A stretch of DNA of 64,000 nt from Paenibacillus methanolicus (GTDB lineage Bacteria > Bacillota > Bacilli > Paenibacillales > Paenibacillaceae): the NCBI RefSeq assembly GCF_008124765.1, contig NZ_VNHS01000001.1:1116001-1180000 (forward strand), read 5' to 3'. A program made the translations under genes and the position numbers. Positions 8,554-16,680 of the stretch are shown here, one piece after another. How positions within the stretch are numbered: the first letter of the stretch is position 1; each line of letters opens with the position of its first letter. Below the pieces are notes generated by a model that saw only the letters and a program-made list of their open reading frames with translations, made no database searches and was not told the DNA's origin.

Positions 8554-9246
8554 CTATAGAACTGCTAGCCCGCCGCGAAAGCGCGCCATCTCCACGACCT
8601 CGCCCGCGATTCGCGACTGTTCCGCCGCGAACGCGATCAAGTGGCTTTGCACCGACCGGTTAGCCGATGTAAGTCCCTCCCTGCCGCCTCCTTCGCGCAC
8701 GAGCTTCAAGAAATCCGCCATTAGCCGGTTGTCGCCGCCGCCGTGACCGACATGCCCGCCCGGAATATCAAGCGCAATCCGCCTCGATTGGCCGCTGCCG
8801 AAGCGTAGCACTTCGATTTCGTTCTTTTCCATCGCGCCCCGAATTTCGCCTTTCGTCCCCATTAACTTGATCGTGCGGCTGACGTCCCGCGTGAACGCGC
8901 TCATCGTGAAGGCGGCCGTGACGTCATTCGCGAATTGCAAATTGACGACCTGATGATCGACCACGTCATTGTCGCAATGATAGACGCAACGTCCGTACGG
9001 GCCCGTCTTCAGCGCCTCGCGCCGCGCTTCCAAGCTCGGGTCGTCGCTTATCGCCGAAGTCGGCCATTCGGTATCGTCCGTCAAATAGATATTCGGCGCA
9101 TAGTAGAGACAGTCTTCCGCGGGGGGGCAACCATCCAGACACCGGTCCGGCGCGCCTTGCGGCGCCTGATCCGCTCTAAAGTGGGTCAGCGATCCGAAAG
9201 ACGAGTCGCGCAAGAATGACCAATCCCAACTACAACTTGCCCGATA
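8554..9246 (-). pseudogene. 5'-truncated Gfo/Idh/MocA-family oxidoreductase
   Basis: Only the C-terminal half of a sugar/inositol dehydrogenase-type protein remains. The reading frame begins right after a TAA at 9247-9249, with no ribosome binding site and only a TTG available. The family's middle and end are clear: SSFGSLTHF, CLDGCPPAEDCLYYAPNIYL, the RCVYHCDNDVVDHQVVNLQF sheet and GGHGGGDNRLMADFLK. The NAD-binding Rossmann domain and the DxxxxH catalytic region (roughly the first 200 residues) are absent. It is therefore almost certainly non-functional. No mobile element is visible at the break; the 150 bases upstream are AT-rich and carry no gene. Confidence 0.85.
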
Positions 9247-9326
9247 TTAGAATCCATTCGCCAATACAACTCTAATTCCTATTGTTATTCTCTGTGTTGA
9301 TATTCCTATTGAAATCACATAAATTC

Positions 9327-9371
9327 ACAAAAAACCTCTCGAAACCGGTATGACCGATTGTTCGAGAGGTT
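9327..9371 (-). terminator. Terminator of the membrane-protein gene
   Basis: An 11-bp perfect stem, AACCTCTCGAA/TTCGAGAGGTT, has a T run after it on the minus strand, about 30 bases past the stop at 9401. Confidence 0.8.
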
Positions 9372-9400
9372 CGCGTGAACTTGGACTAATACAGACTAGA

Positions 9401-10147
9401 TTACGGAATCGCAGCCGGAGCCCACTGCGCGCGGTCCCGATTCCGATCGAAGCGCCGGATGGTGAACAGAATCGACGCCAGCAAAATAAGCTCGAAAATA
9501 TTCGTCAGCGCGGAGCTGTCGATCTCGATCGGGATTGCTCTCCCCAAGATGAGCACGCCGACGCCAACCAGCATCCACGGCCAACGACGCCGAACGATTA
9601 GAATCGCGCCGACGAGCAGCACCGCCGCGGCCGCGGCAAGCACCATGATCGGGAACGAAGATTCCGCCGACGTGCCGTAACGCAGCGCGCCGTATTCTTC
9701 TTCCACCTTCAAGTTCGCCACCTCTTGGCTAGTGACGGCCAGCGACTGGTAGATGATAAGCCCCAGCGTGACAACCCATGCCAAGACGATCGGCAACGAA
9801 CGGTTATACCAGCCGCGGATGCGCGCGCTTCTTGCAATATCGACGGCGACGACGACGAGCAGCGGCGTGAACAAGGCGTGCAGCCAGAAGCGAGGATAAC
9901 TGAACGCCCGCAGCAGGTTCCCTTCGCCGATCGCGCCGCCGATCGCGATGACCGCGTTATCGTAGAATAGCCCGAATAAGACGAGCAGCACCAGATCCCG
10001 CTGTTCCAGCGTTCCTCTTCTTCTCATGATGCTTAACCCCGCAAACAACAAGATCGCGTAAGCGATCGCCATGGCGGCATAGATGTAACGGTCGATCGAT
10101 ATCATTCCTTTCCGGCGAAAATGCGGTTCATGCCCGGGAATTCGCAT
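9401..10147 (-). CDS. Integral membrane protein, function unknown
   Basis: A protein of up to 248 residues with about seven hydrophobic segments, starting with IYAAMAIAYAILLFAGLSIM. Short charged loops include RRRGTLEQRD and VEEEYGALRYGTSAESS. The C-terminal FTIRRFDRNRDRAQW is basic. The start is uncertain: the ATG at 10147 has only a weak GGA, while the ATG at 10105 (residue 15) directly abuts AAAGGA, which is too close for normal use. I do not recognise the family. It lies about 100 bases after the ABC exporter operon and has its own terminator. Confidence 0.65.
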   Translation of the reverse strand: MRIPGHEPHFRRKGMISIDRYIYAAMAIAYAILLFAGLSIMRRRGTLEQRDLVLLVLFGLFYDNAVIAIGGAIGEGNLLRAFSYPRFWLHALFTPLLVVVAVDIARSARIRGWYNRSLPIVLAWVVTLGLIIYQSLAVTSQEVANLKVEEEYGALRYGTSAESSFPIMVLAAAAAVLLVGAILIVRRRWPWMLVGVGVLILGRAIPIEIDSSALTNIFELILLASILFTIRRFDRNRDRAQWAPAAIP

Positions 10148-10245
10148 GCATGTCGTTCCATAGGTTCTGCACGCTTCGAACTCCGGATACGTCTTTTTAC
10201 CCCGTTTGCCCCGAAATGCCTCACATTCGACCGATCCGCTCCTAG

Positions 10246-12147
10246 CTAGCCCGCCTGCTGTCCTTGCGAATGTTCGTACAACTCCCGATATTGGCCGCCG
10301 AGCTCAATCAGCTCTTGATGACTGCCCTGCTCGACGATCTCTCCATGGCTCATCACGATAATCCGATCGGCCTGCATGATCGTCGAGAGCCGATGCGCGA
10401 TGACGATCGTCGTCCGCTGCTTCGATACGACGTTGAGCGCGTTCTGAATCAGCTGCTCGGTCTGGGAGTCTAGGTTCGCGCTCGCCTCGTCGAGAATAAG
10501 CACCTTCGGCTTGAAGACGATAATCCGGGCGAAGGAGATCAGCTGCCGCTCGCCGGCGGACAAGCCGCTTCCCCGCTCCGATAGCAGCGTGTTATACCCA
10601 TCCGGAAGCTTACGGATGATCCCGTCCGCGCCGACGAATTCGCATGCCCGGATGACGTCCTCCCGGCTGATCGAATCATCGAACATGCGCACGTTGTCGA
10701 CGATGCTGCCCGAGTAGAGATAAGGCTCCTGCTGAACGAGCCCGATCAGCCGGTGCAGCGTCGCTTGCGGGATATCGCGCACGTCCGTCCCGTCGATTCG
10801 TATGCTGCCTTCCTTCACGTCGTAGAACCGGCACAGCAGACTGATGAGCGAGCTTTTGCCCGCGCCGGTCGTGCCGACGACGCCGATCATTTCGCCGGGT
10901 TCGATATGCAGATCGAGTCCCTGGATAATCGGAATGCCCTCCTCATAGGAGAAGGATATGTGCTCGAAGTCGATCTCGCCTCTCACGCTGCCGAACGAGT
11001 GCGCTTCTTCGGAGACGCCTTGGCTCCGTTCGGTCGTTAACGTCATCTGCTTGCGCGTGACGGATCGTTCGGCCGATCGAGGCGTCTCTTCCGTCTTGTC
11101 CGTGATTTCCGGCTCGGTGCCGAAAATCGTCCAGATGCGGGATATCGCCACGGTGGCGGATTGCAGCGTATTCCATTGCTGGGTAATCGTATTGATCGGC
11201 TGGAAGAACTGTCGGATATACGTGATGAACGCGTACAAGACGCCGAACTCCAGCTGCTTCCCGAGCACCGCCATCCCGCCGATCCACGTCACGAGCGCGA
11301 TCGCGAGGTTGCTCAATATATCGAAAGTCCGGCCGAATAAGACATTGGTGCGGATCTCTCGCAAATTCGCGCGAAAGTAAAGCCCGTTGCGCTCGTCGAA
11401 CTGTCGCTGCTGCTCCTTCTGTTGATGGAACGCTTGCACAAGTCCCATGCCGGACAGGTTCTCGGCCACGAACGCGACCATACGGGATAACCGGGTCCGC
11501 GCGAGCTGGTACGTCGCGCGCATGAAGGACCGGAACGCGATCGCGATCAGGAAGATGACGGGCAGCAGCACGAGGCAGTACAGCGCCAGCGTCGTATCCA
11601 GCTGGAACATCAGAACCAGGATGAACAATATCGTCAGACCGTCCCGGAACAGGCTGAGCAGCACTTGGCTGAAAAATTGATTGAGCGCTTCGGTATCGCT
11701 GGATACGTGCGTGATCAGACTGCCGCTGGACATCCGGTCGAAGTAACCCATCGACTGCTTCATGATATGGCCAAACAGCTGCTTGCGGATTCGCGCGACA
11801 ATGCTTTGGCCGACCTGCTGCAGCAAGTTGTTCTGCAAATAGGCGAAGATGAAGCTGCTGACCGACAGTCCCAGGTATACGGCGCAGATGAGCAGCAGTC
11901 CGCGAAAATCGTTCTTGCCCGCGAGCAAGTTGTCGTCGATCGCGATCTTCATCAAGTACGGCTGCAGCAGCTCGGACAGGATCGCGACGACGGTGCAGGC
12001 CATCACGCCGGCGAGCGCCCAGCGATGCGGCTTCACGTAGCCGGACAGCGCCTTGAACGCGGATATATATTGCGGCTTCTCCTCCTGTCCGCCGTGATCG
12101 CCCTTATGATCCGCTTGCCAATTATGAATCGCTTGTGCCGGTCGCAT
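10246..12147 (-). CDS. ABC multidrug exporter half, BmrD/YheH-like (catalytic NBD)
   Basis: A 633-residue half-transporter: six transmembrane segments (residues about 55-340) and a nucleotide-binding domain (about 390-620). Walker A is GTTGAGKSS, the signature is LSAGERQ rather than LSGGQ, Walker B ILDEA keeps the catalytic Glu, and the H-loop is IVIAHRLST. The ATG at 12147 has a strong AGGAGGAGGGG upstream and overlaps the partner gene by 26 bases. The longer open frame is read-through of the other frame. With the gene at 12122-13885 it should form an asymmetric heterodimer like BmrCD or LmrCD. The extended N-terminus (IHNWQADHKGDHGGQEEK) is also typical of the larger partner. Confidence 0.93.
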   Translation of the reverse strand: MRPAQAIHNWQADHKGDHGGQEEKPQYISAFKALSGYVKPHRWALAGVMACTVVAILSELLQPYLMKIAIDDNLLAGKNDFRGLLLICAVYLGLSVSSFIFAYLQNNLLQQVGQSIVARIRKQLFGHIMKQSMGYFDRMSSGSLITHVSSDTEALNQFFSQVLLSLFRDGLTILFILVLMFQLDTTLALYCLVLLPVIFLIAIAFRSFMRATYQLARTRLSRMVAFVAENLSGMGLVQAFHQQKEQQRQFDERNGLYFRANLREIRTNVLFGRTFDILSNLAIALVTWIGGMAVLGKQLEFGVLYAFITYIRQFFQPINTITQQWNTLQSATVAISRIWTIFGTEPEITDKTEETPRSAERSVTRKQMTLTTERSQGVSEEAHSFGSVRGEIDFEHISFSYEEGIPIIQGLDLHIEPGEMIGVVGTTGAGKSSLISLLCRFYDVKEGSIRIDGTDVRDIPQATLHRLIGLVQQEPYLYSGSIVDNVRMFDDSISREDVIRACEFVGADGIIRKLPDGYNTLLSERGSGLSAGERQLISFARIIVFKPKVLILDEASANLDSQTEQLIQNALNVVSKQRTTIVIAHRLSTIMQADRIIVMSHGEIVEQGSHQELIELGGQYRELYEHSQGQQAG

Positions 12148-13885
12148 GCAAGCTCCCCTCCTCCTGAATGGCATGAAGATCGGCGTAGAGACCCGGCTGC
12201 TCCAGCAACTCGCGATGGGTGCCGCGCTGCACGATCTCGCCGTCGTCCAGCACGATGATCTCGTCCGCGTGCTTGATCGCGCTGATCCGGTGGGCGATGA
12301 TGATCGTCGTCTTGTTGTGTCGTTCCCGCCGGATCGAGTCGATAATGTCCTTCTCGGTAACGGCGTCGACGGCGCTGACGCTGTCATCGAGAATCATGAC
12401 GGACGCCCGCTTGATCAAGCCGCGCGCCAGACTCGTGCGCTGGCGCTGTCCGCCCGACAACGTAAGCCCCCGCTCGCCGAGCTTCGTCTCGAACCGCTCG
12501 GGCAGCTCGTCGATATTGGCATGGATTTGCGCCTGCCGCGCGGCGTCCTCGATGCTTCCCATGACGGCCGTTCGGTCGGAGAAGGCGATATTCTCGCGTA
12601 TCGTCGTGCTGAACAGGAAACCGTCCTGCGGCACGTAGCCGATTTGACCGCGGAGACTCTCGAGCGTCAACTCCCTCACGTCCTCGCCTCCGAAACGAAT
12701 GGTGCCGGGCGGCGGATCGTATATCCGGAGCAGCAGCTTCATTAACGTCGTCTTCCCGCTTCCCGTTCGGCCGATGATGCCGAGCGTCGCGCCCGGTTCG
12801 ATCCGGACGCTGACATCCTTCAATACCGGCTCCGAGGAGGGACTGTACGCAAAGGTCAGATGGTCGATTTCAATCGCGCAATCCGAAAGGTCCGCTTCCG
12901 TCGCGGCATCCGATTCGACGATGTCGGGCGACTGCGAGAGCAGCCCGTTCAGTCGTTCAAGCGACGCCCGCGAGCGCTGGATCGAGTTGATGACGTTCCC
13001 GATCTGCTGCAGCGGCGTCATGAGCATCCGGACGTACAGCGTCAACGCGACGAAATTGCCGAGCGACAAGCGGCCTGCGATCGTCAAATAACCGCCGAAC
13101 GCGAGCGCGATGATCAGCGCGATCGTACCGAGGAACGGAACGAGCGCTTGGAAGAACGACGATACCCGCACAAGGCGCAGCTGCGCGGCGCGTATGTCGT
13201 CGACCGTCTGCCCGAATCTCCTGTTCATGATCGGCTCCACCGCGAATTTCTTCGTGACGCGAATGCCGCCGAACTGCTCCTCGGCCGTCTCCGTCATTTT
13301 GCCGAGCGCCTCCTGCACGTGCAGCGAACGCTGCCTAATAATCGGACCCAGATAGACGACGATGAACGGAATGAGCAGCAGCGGGAACACGCAAGCTCCG
13401 ATAAGATAGAGCGGGATACCGCTGATAATCATCATCGTCATGGCCGACAGCAGCAACATCGTCGCGTTGGCCGTCTGGTTAATGCCCATGGCGATCGATT
13501 CTCGGACGGCCGTCACGTCATTCATGAAATAACTAAGGAGCTTCCCTACGCCGTTCTTCGCGTAGAAGCGCTCGCCCATCCGCGTGAAGTGGCGGAAGAG
13601 TAAGCCGCGCACGCCACGCTCGAAGGTGCGGCCCACGTACATGACAAGGTACATGGCAATCCCGCTGAACACGACGCTGGCAATGCCGATCGCGAGCAGC
13701 TGCAGGCTGTAATCCACGACAAGACCGCGCGTCAGCTCGCCGCCGGCCAGCTTGTCGGTGAAGGCGCCGAGCACCTTCGGATAGAACACATTGATCATAT
13801 TGGAGACGAGGTGAAACGTAATCGACAGCACGTACACGGGCCAGCTTCGACGGAAGAAGTCGGCCAAAATCCGTTGCGATTTCAC
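12122..13885 (-). CDS. ABC multidrug exporter half, BmrC/YheI-like (degenerate site)
   Basis: A 587-residue half-transporter with an N-terminal six-helix domain and a C-terminal ATPase. Walker A is GRTGSGKTT (about residue 370), the signature LSGGQRQR is canonical, and the H-loop is IIAHRIS. Walker B reads ILDDS (D500-D501), so the catalytic Glu is replaced by Asp. That is the hallmark of the degenerate-site partner in heterodimeric exporters. It starts at GTG 13885 with AGGGAAGTGA upstream. It lies 58 bases after the PadR-type gene and overlaps its partner by 26 bases, giving a PadR-BmrC-BmrD-like operon. Confidence 0.93.
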   Translation of the reverse strand: MKSQRILADFFRRSWPVYVLSITFHLVSNMINVFYPKVLGAFTDKLAGGELTRGLVVDYSLQLLAIGIASVVFSGIAMYLVMYVGRTFERGVRGLLFRHFTRMGERFYAKNGVGKLLSYFMNDVTAVRESIAMGINQTANATMLLLSAMTMMIISGIPLYLIGACVFPLLLIPFIVVYLGPIIRQRSLHVQEALGKMTETAEEQFGGIRVTKKFAVEPIMNRRFGQTVDDIRAAQLRLVRVSSFFQALVPFLGTIALIIALAFGGYLTIAGRLSLGNFVALTLYVRMLMTPLQQIGNVINSIQRSRASLERLNGLLSQSPDIVESDAATEADLSDCAIEIDHLTFAYSPSSEPVLKDVSVRIEPGATLGIIGRTGSGKTTLMKLLLRIYDPPPGTIRFGGEDVRELTLESLRGQIGYVPQDGFLFSTTIRENIAFSDRTAVMGSIEDAARQAQIHANIDELPERFETKLGERGLTLSGGQRQRTSLARGLIKRASVMILDDSVSAVDAVTEKDIIDSIRRERHNKTTIIIAHRISAIKHADEIIVLDDGEIVQRGTHRELLEQPGLYADLHAIQEEGSLHATGTSDS

Positions 13886-13943
13886 GTAGCGCTCACTTCC
13901 CTATTCGTAAAGATTGGCTGATCAGGATTGCGGTTGCGCGAGA

Positions 13944-14558
13944 TTAGGGGGCTTCTCCCGCATCCGTCCGGTCTTCCTCGAGAATTTGGCGGAGCGAGAA
14001 GCGCAAGCCGTGCAGCGCGGCGCGCAGCATGGCCGCTTTGGCCGGATCTTGGAGCGCCTCGCGCTCCGCGGCTTTCATCAGATGGATGAGTTCCTTCCCT
14101 GCCGGGGTCAGCCGGCGTTTGCGCTGGGGCGTCTCCTCTTGCGGTTGCTCTTGGCCGACCTCCGATGCCGGCGGTTCGGCTTCATCCCGTACAGCCGGTT
14201 TCGCTTCGTTCTCCTGGAGCTGTTGCAGCTCCTTCTCCGCCTGCAAATATACCTTACCTTCCTCGGTGATCTCGAACACTTTCTTGCCGTCCACCTTGGA
14301 TGCGTTGACGAAGCCTTGATCGCGCAGCATCTGGAGCGTCGGATAAATCGTGCCCGCGCTCGGCTTGTAGGTGCCGTCCGACTGTTCTTCAAGCGCTTTC
14401 ATCATTTGGTAGCCGTGCATGCCCGACTGCATCAGCAGCTCGAGCAGCGCGTATTTCACGCCGCCCCGGCTGAAATATCTTCGGCCCGTACCGGTCGAAT
14501 CGCGTTCGGAACCGTCGTGCACAAATAGACGTTCTTCCTCTTGCCAAACCATCGCCAT
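13944..14558 (-). CDS. PadR-family repressor of the ABC exporter operon
   Basis: A 204-residue PadR-type regulator. The ATG at 14558 (AAAGGAGG six bases upstream) is chosen over a longer open frame that reads through the operator. The winged HTH spans about residues 30-110: GGVKYALLELLMQSGMHGYQ, then SAGTIYPTLQMLRDQGFV, then the wing GKKVFEITEEGKVYL. An acidic Glu/Pro/Gln-rich linker (about 120-150) precedes a helical C-terminal dimerisation segment. PadR proteins such as LmrR sense the drugs pumped by the adjacent exporter. Here the gene leads the operon and its promoter carries two CGATATATCG palindromes, so autorepression is likely. A natural inducer cannot be inferred. Confidence 0.92.
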   Translation of the reverse strand: MAMVWQEEERLFVHDGSERDSTGTGRRYFSRGGVKYALLELLMQSGMHGYQMMKALEEQSDGTYKPSAGTIYPTLQMLRDQGFVNASKVDGKKVFEITEEGKVYLQAEKELQQLQENEAKPAVRDEAEPPASEVGQEQPQEETPQRKRRLTPAGKELIHLMKAAEREALQDPAKAAMLRAALHGLRFSLRQILEEDRTDAGEAP

Positions 14559-14574
14559 AGCCTGCCTCCTTTCC

Positions 14575-14613
14575 CGATATATCGTATTACCACCGATTCT
14601 ATACGATATATCG
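14575..14613. promoter_or_regulatory. Double palindromic operator upstream of the PadR gene
   Basis: CGATATATCGTAT (14575-14587) and ATACGATATATCG (14601-14613) form a 13-bp perfect inverted repeat around a 13-base spacer. Each arm itself contains the 10-bp palindrome CGATATATCG. It starts 17 bases before the PadR start codon, so binding would block the promoter or ribosome loading. Confidence 0.8.
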
Positions 14614-14723
14614 CAAACTGGCAATTGTTGCCGCCGCATTCGGCGTGGCGCGTCGCGAGCGCGGCAAAAAGGCCGGTCGGCATGATCAGCCTCGGTCATC
14701 ATTGATCCGGATGGTCGAATAAT

Positions 14724-14757
14724 CGAAAAGAGCCGATGCCACTCGCGGCATCGGCTC
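14724..14757 (-). terminator. Terminator in the 14559-14943 gap
   Basis: An 11-bp stem GAGCCGATGCC/GGCATCGGCTC is followed on the minus strand by TTTTCG. It is about 190 bases downstream of the formylglycine-generating enzyme gene and shields the PadR operon. Bases 14760-14943 between it and that gene hold no convincing gene. Confidence 0.7.
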
Positions 14758-14943
14758 TCTTGTTCCCCTGCAGGTTCCTACTGAATTTGCAAGACGGCTA
14801 AGCTATTCAACTCCATTGGGCAGCAAAAAGGACGACTACTGTCCAATCAGGAATCATCTCGGCGTTGCGGCGCGATTCACTTTAGTGAAGTCTGACGAAG
14901 GGGCTGACTTCAAGGGCGTTATAGCTTGCATCGTCTATGCATC

Positions 14944-16011
14944 TTAAGCATCCGCCGCGCAGCGGAATCCCATATGACCCGTCGAGCTGTCCGGCGTGTT
15001 CGACGTTCTCGCCGCTATCCGGTAGCGGTTGCAGTAGGACTGATGGCATAGATACGAACCGCCCTTAAGCGTTCTCGTCTCGCCCCCCGCGGCGCCGCGC
15101 GGATTCACGCTCTCACCGGAGCGATGGTATTCCGGGCTGAACCAATCGCTGCACCACTCCCATACATTGCCGGCCATGTTGTACAGTCCGAAGTCGTTCG
15201 GCTCGAACGAACGCGCGGGCGCCGTGCCTTCGTAGCCGTCCTCAACCTCGTTAACCCGCGGGAACGTCCCTTGCCATATATTGCAACGATGCTCGCCATC
15301 CGGCGTCAGCTCGTCCCCCCAGGGATAACGCTTGCCGTCCAATCCGCCGCGGGCCGCATATTCCCACTCCGCCTCGGTCGGCAGCCGCTTTCCCGCCCAT
15401 TTGGCATAAGCGGACGCGTCATGCCAGGAAATATGGACGGCCGGATGAGACAGCCTGTCCTCGATGCTTGTCCCGGGTCCTTCCGGCGCGCCCCAGTACG
15501 CGCCTGCTACGTTCCACCACCATGGCGCGTTCTGCACGACCGAGGTGACGCACGGTCGAAGACGCTCCGGCACGTATAGATGAAAGACGAACGACCAGCC
15601 GTATTGTTCCGCTTCCGTCACATAGCCGGTCGCATCGACGAACGCCAGGAATTGGGCATTGGTTACCGCGGTCTCGTCGATATAGAAGGGGTCGATCGTT
15701 ACGAGGCGCGACGGTCCTTCTCCGTCCAAGGAGAAGACGTTCTTATCGTCGGTCCCCATGCGGAACGCGCCGCCGGGAATCTTGATCATGCCGGCTCGGT
15801 CTTTAATCCCTGCGATTCCGCCAGCAGCCTCTTCCCCTTCCCGATACGCAATCTTCGACTGTTCGCGAACCGTATCGCCGGTCAATGCGGATTCCGGCGT
15901 CTCGGCGGCCGCCGCCATTTGCGCCCCGACCGCGACCGCCGCAAGCTCCGTTCCTCGGCTTGCGGCGCATCCGCACCCGCAGGAGGTTTGAACCTCTTTC
16001 ATCTCGTTCAC
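14944..16011 (-). CDS. Formylglycine-generating enzyme (sulfatase-modifying factor family)
   Basis: A 355-residue FGE-type protein. It would oxidise a cysteine in a CxPxR motif of a sulfatase to formylglycine using copper and oxygen. The SUMF fold covers about residues 72-353: GMIKIPGGAFRMGTDD, ETAVTNAQFLAFVDATGYVTEAE, HPAVHISWHDASAYAKWAGKRLPTEAEWEYAARGG, GNVWEWCSDW. The two copper/catalytic cysteines are C322 and C327 in GGSYLCHQSYCNRYR, with the required spacing of five. That separates it from SUMF-fold proteins of other function. Unusually, the N-terminus carries a CGCGC cluster (residues about 11-15) followed by an Ala-rich stretch. It starts at GTG 16011 or ATG 16002. No sulfatase is in the window. 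Confidence 0.92.
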   Translation of the reverse strand: MNEMKEVQTSCGCGCAASRGTELAAVAVGAQMAAAAETPESALTGDTVREQSKIAYREGEEAAGGIAGIKDRAGMIKIPGGAFRMGTDDKNVFSLDGEGPSRLVTIDPFYIDETAVTNAQFLAFVDATGYVTEAEQYGWSFVFHLYVPERLRPCVTSVVQNAPWWWNVAGAYWGAPEGPGTSIEDRLSHPAVHISWHDASAYAKWAGKRLPTEAEWEYAARGGLDGKRYPWGDELTPDGEHRCNIWQGTFPRVNEVEDGYEGTAPARSFEPNDFGLYNMAGNVWEWCSDWFSPEYHRSGESVNPRGAAGGETRTLKGGSYLCHQSYCNRYRIAARTSNTPDSSTGHMGFRCAADA

Positions 16012-16253
16012 GATCCCTTCATCGCATGCTGTATTCGCTATGAAATTAGCTTATCACCACAAATCCGAGTAGTATAGTATGATTAGTTGCCGCGGATAGC
16101 AAACGAATTACGCCGCAGCCTGCTTCATGACGAGTACAAACACCGCGACATTCCCTACGCTATTTTCATAGAGTACTGCTAGAGACCGCTTCTTCCTATA
16201 TTCGCTCTAAGGCCAGCGTCTCGCCAAGCGCTTCAGGGAAAGGAGGAACAAGG

Positions 16254-16622
16254 ATGCCCTTTTCAACCGGAACGATTACCAATACGCGGGCGACCGGTAC
16301 AGCCTCTTCTACCATCGTACTGAGCACGCGCAACCTGAACACGTCGGCCGCCTCGACGATCACGGTCCAAATCTTCGCCACGGTCAACTCGACGACGTTC
16401 TATACCGCTTATGTCGATTCGTTCGTCATTGCCGCCAACTCCTACAATATCCGCACGTATGTCATCGGCGGGAACGTAGCCTACGAGGTCCAGGTGAATT
16501 CGTCCGCCTCCCAAGTGCTGTTCTCCGTCTTCGGCATCGACGAATTCGGGAACATGGTCCCGAATCAAGGCCGCACGCAGCCGGAGCTTAGCTTCATCGC
16601 GGCGCTCAGCCCGATCATTTAA
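16254..16622 (+). CDS. Small Ser/Thr/Val-rich surface-type protein
   Basis: A 122-residue protein starting at ATG 16254 with AAAGGAGG nine bases upstream. It has no signal peptide and no charged core. The sequence is rich in Thr, Ser, Asn, Val and Ile with alternating beta-strand patterning (TRNLNTSAASTITVQIFATVNSTTFYTAYVDSFVIAANS). Similar small proteins with NLNT/SAxxTVQ patterns occur in spore-forming Bacillales and resemble exosporium or spore-surface beta-domains. That link is from memory of sequence style, not a search. It stands alone between the FGE gene and the first YesN gene; the 240 bases before it show nothing else. Confidence 0.7.
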   Translation: MPFSTGTITNTRATGTASSTIVLSTRNLNTSAASTITVQIFATVNSTTFYTAYVDSFVIAANSYNIRTYVIGGNVAYEVQVNSSASQVLFSVFGIDEFGNMVPNQGRTQPELSFIAALSPII

Positions 16623-16638
16623 CGTCGGTAAACGAAGC

Positions 16639-16670
16639 AAAGCCTGCCGCATCTTTCGACCGGCAGGCTT
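16639..16670. terminator. Terminator shared by convergent genes
   Basis: AAGCCTGCCG/CGGCAGGCTT with an 11-base loop lies between the small gene ending at 16622 and the YesN gene ending at 16681. The best T-rich flank is on the minus strand. Confidence 0.7.
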
Positions 16671-16680
16671 CTTGCTATCC

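Noticed and set aside
14760..14943. Possible remnant gene between the terminator and the formylglycine-generating enzyme
   Set aside because: Short open stretches exist, but none has a start, ribosome site or recognisable product.
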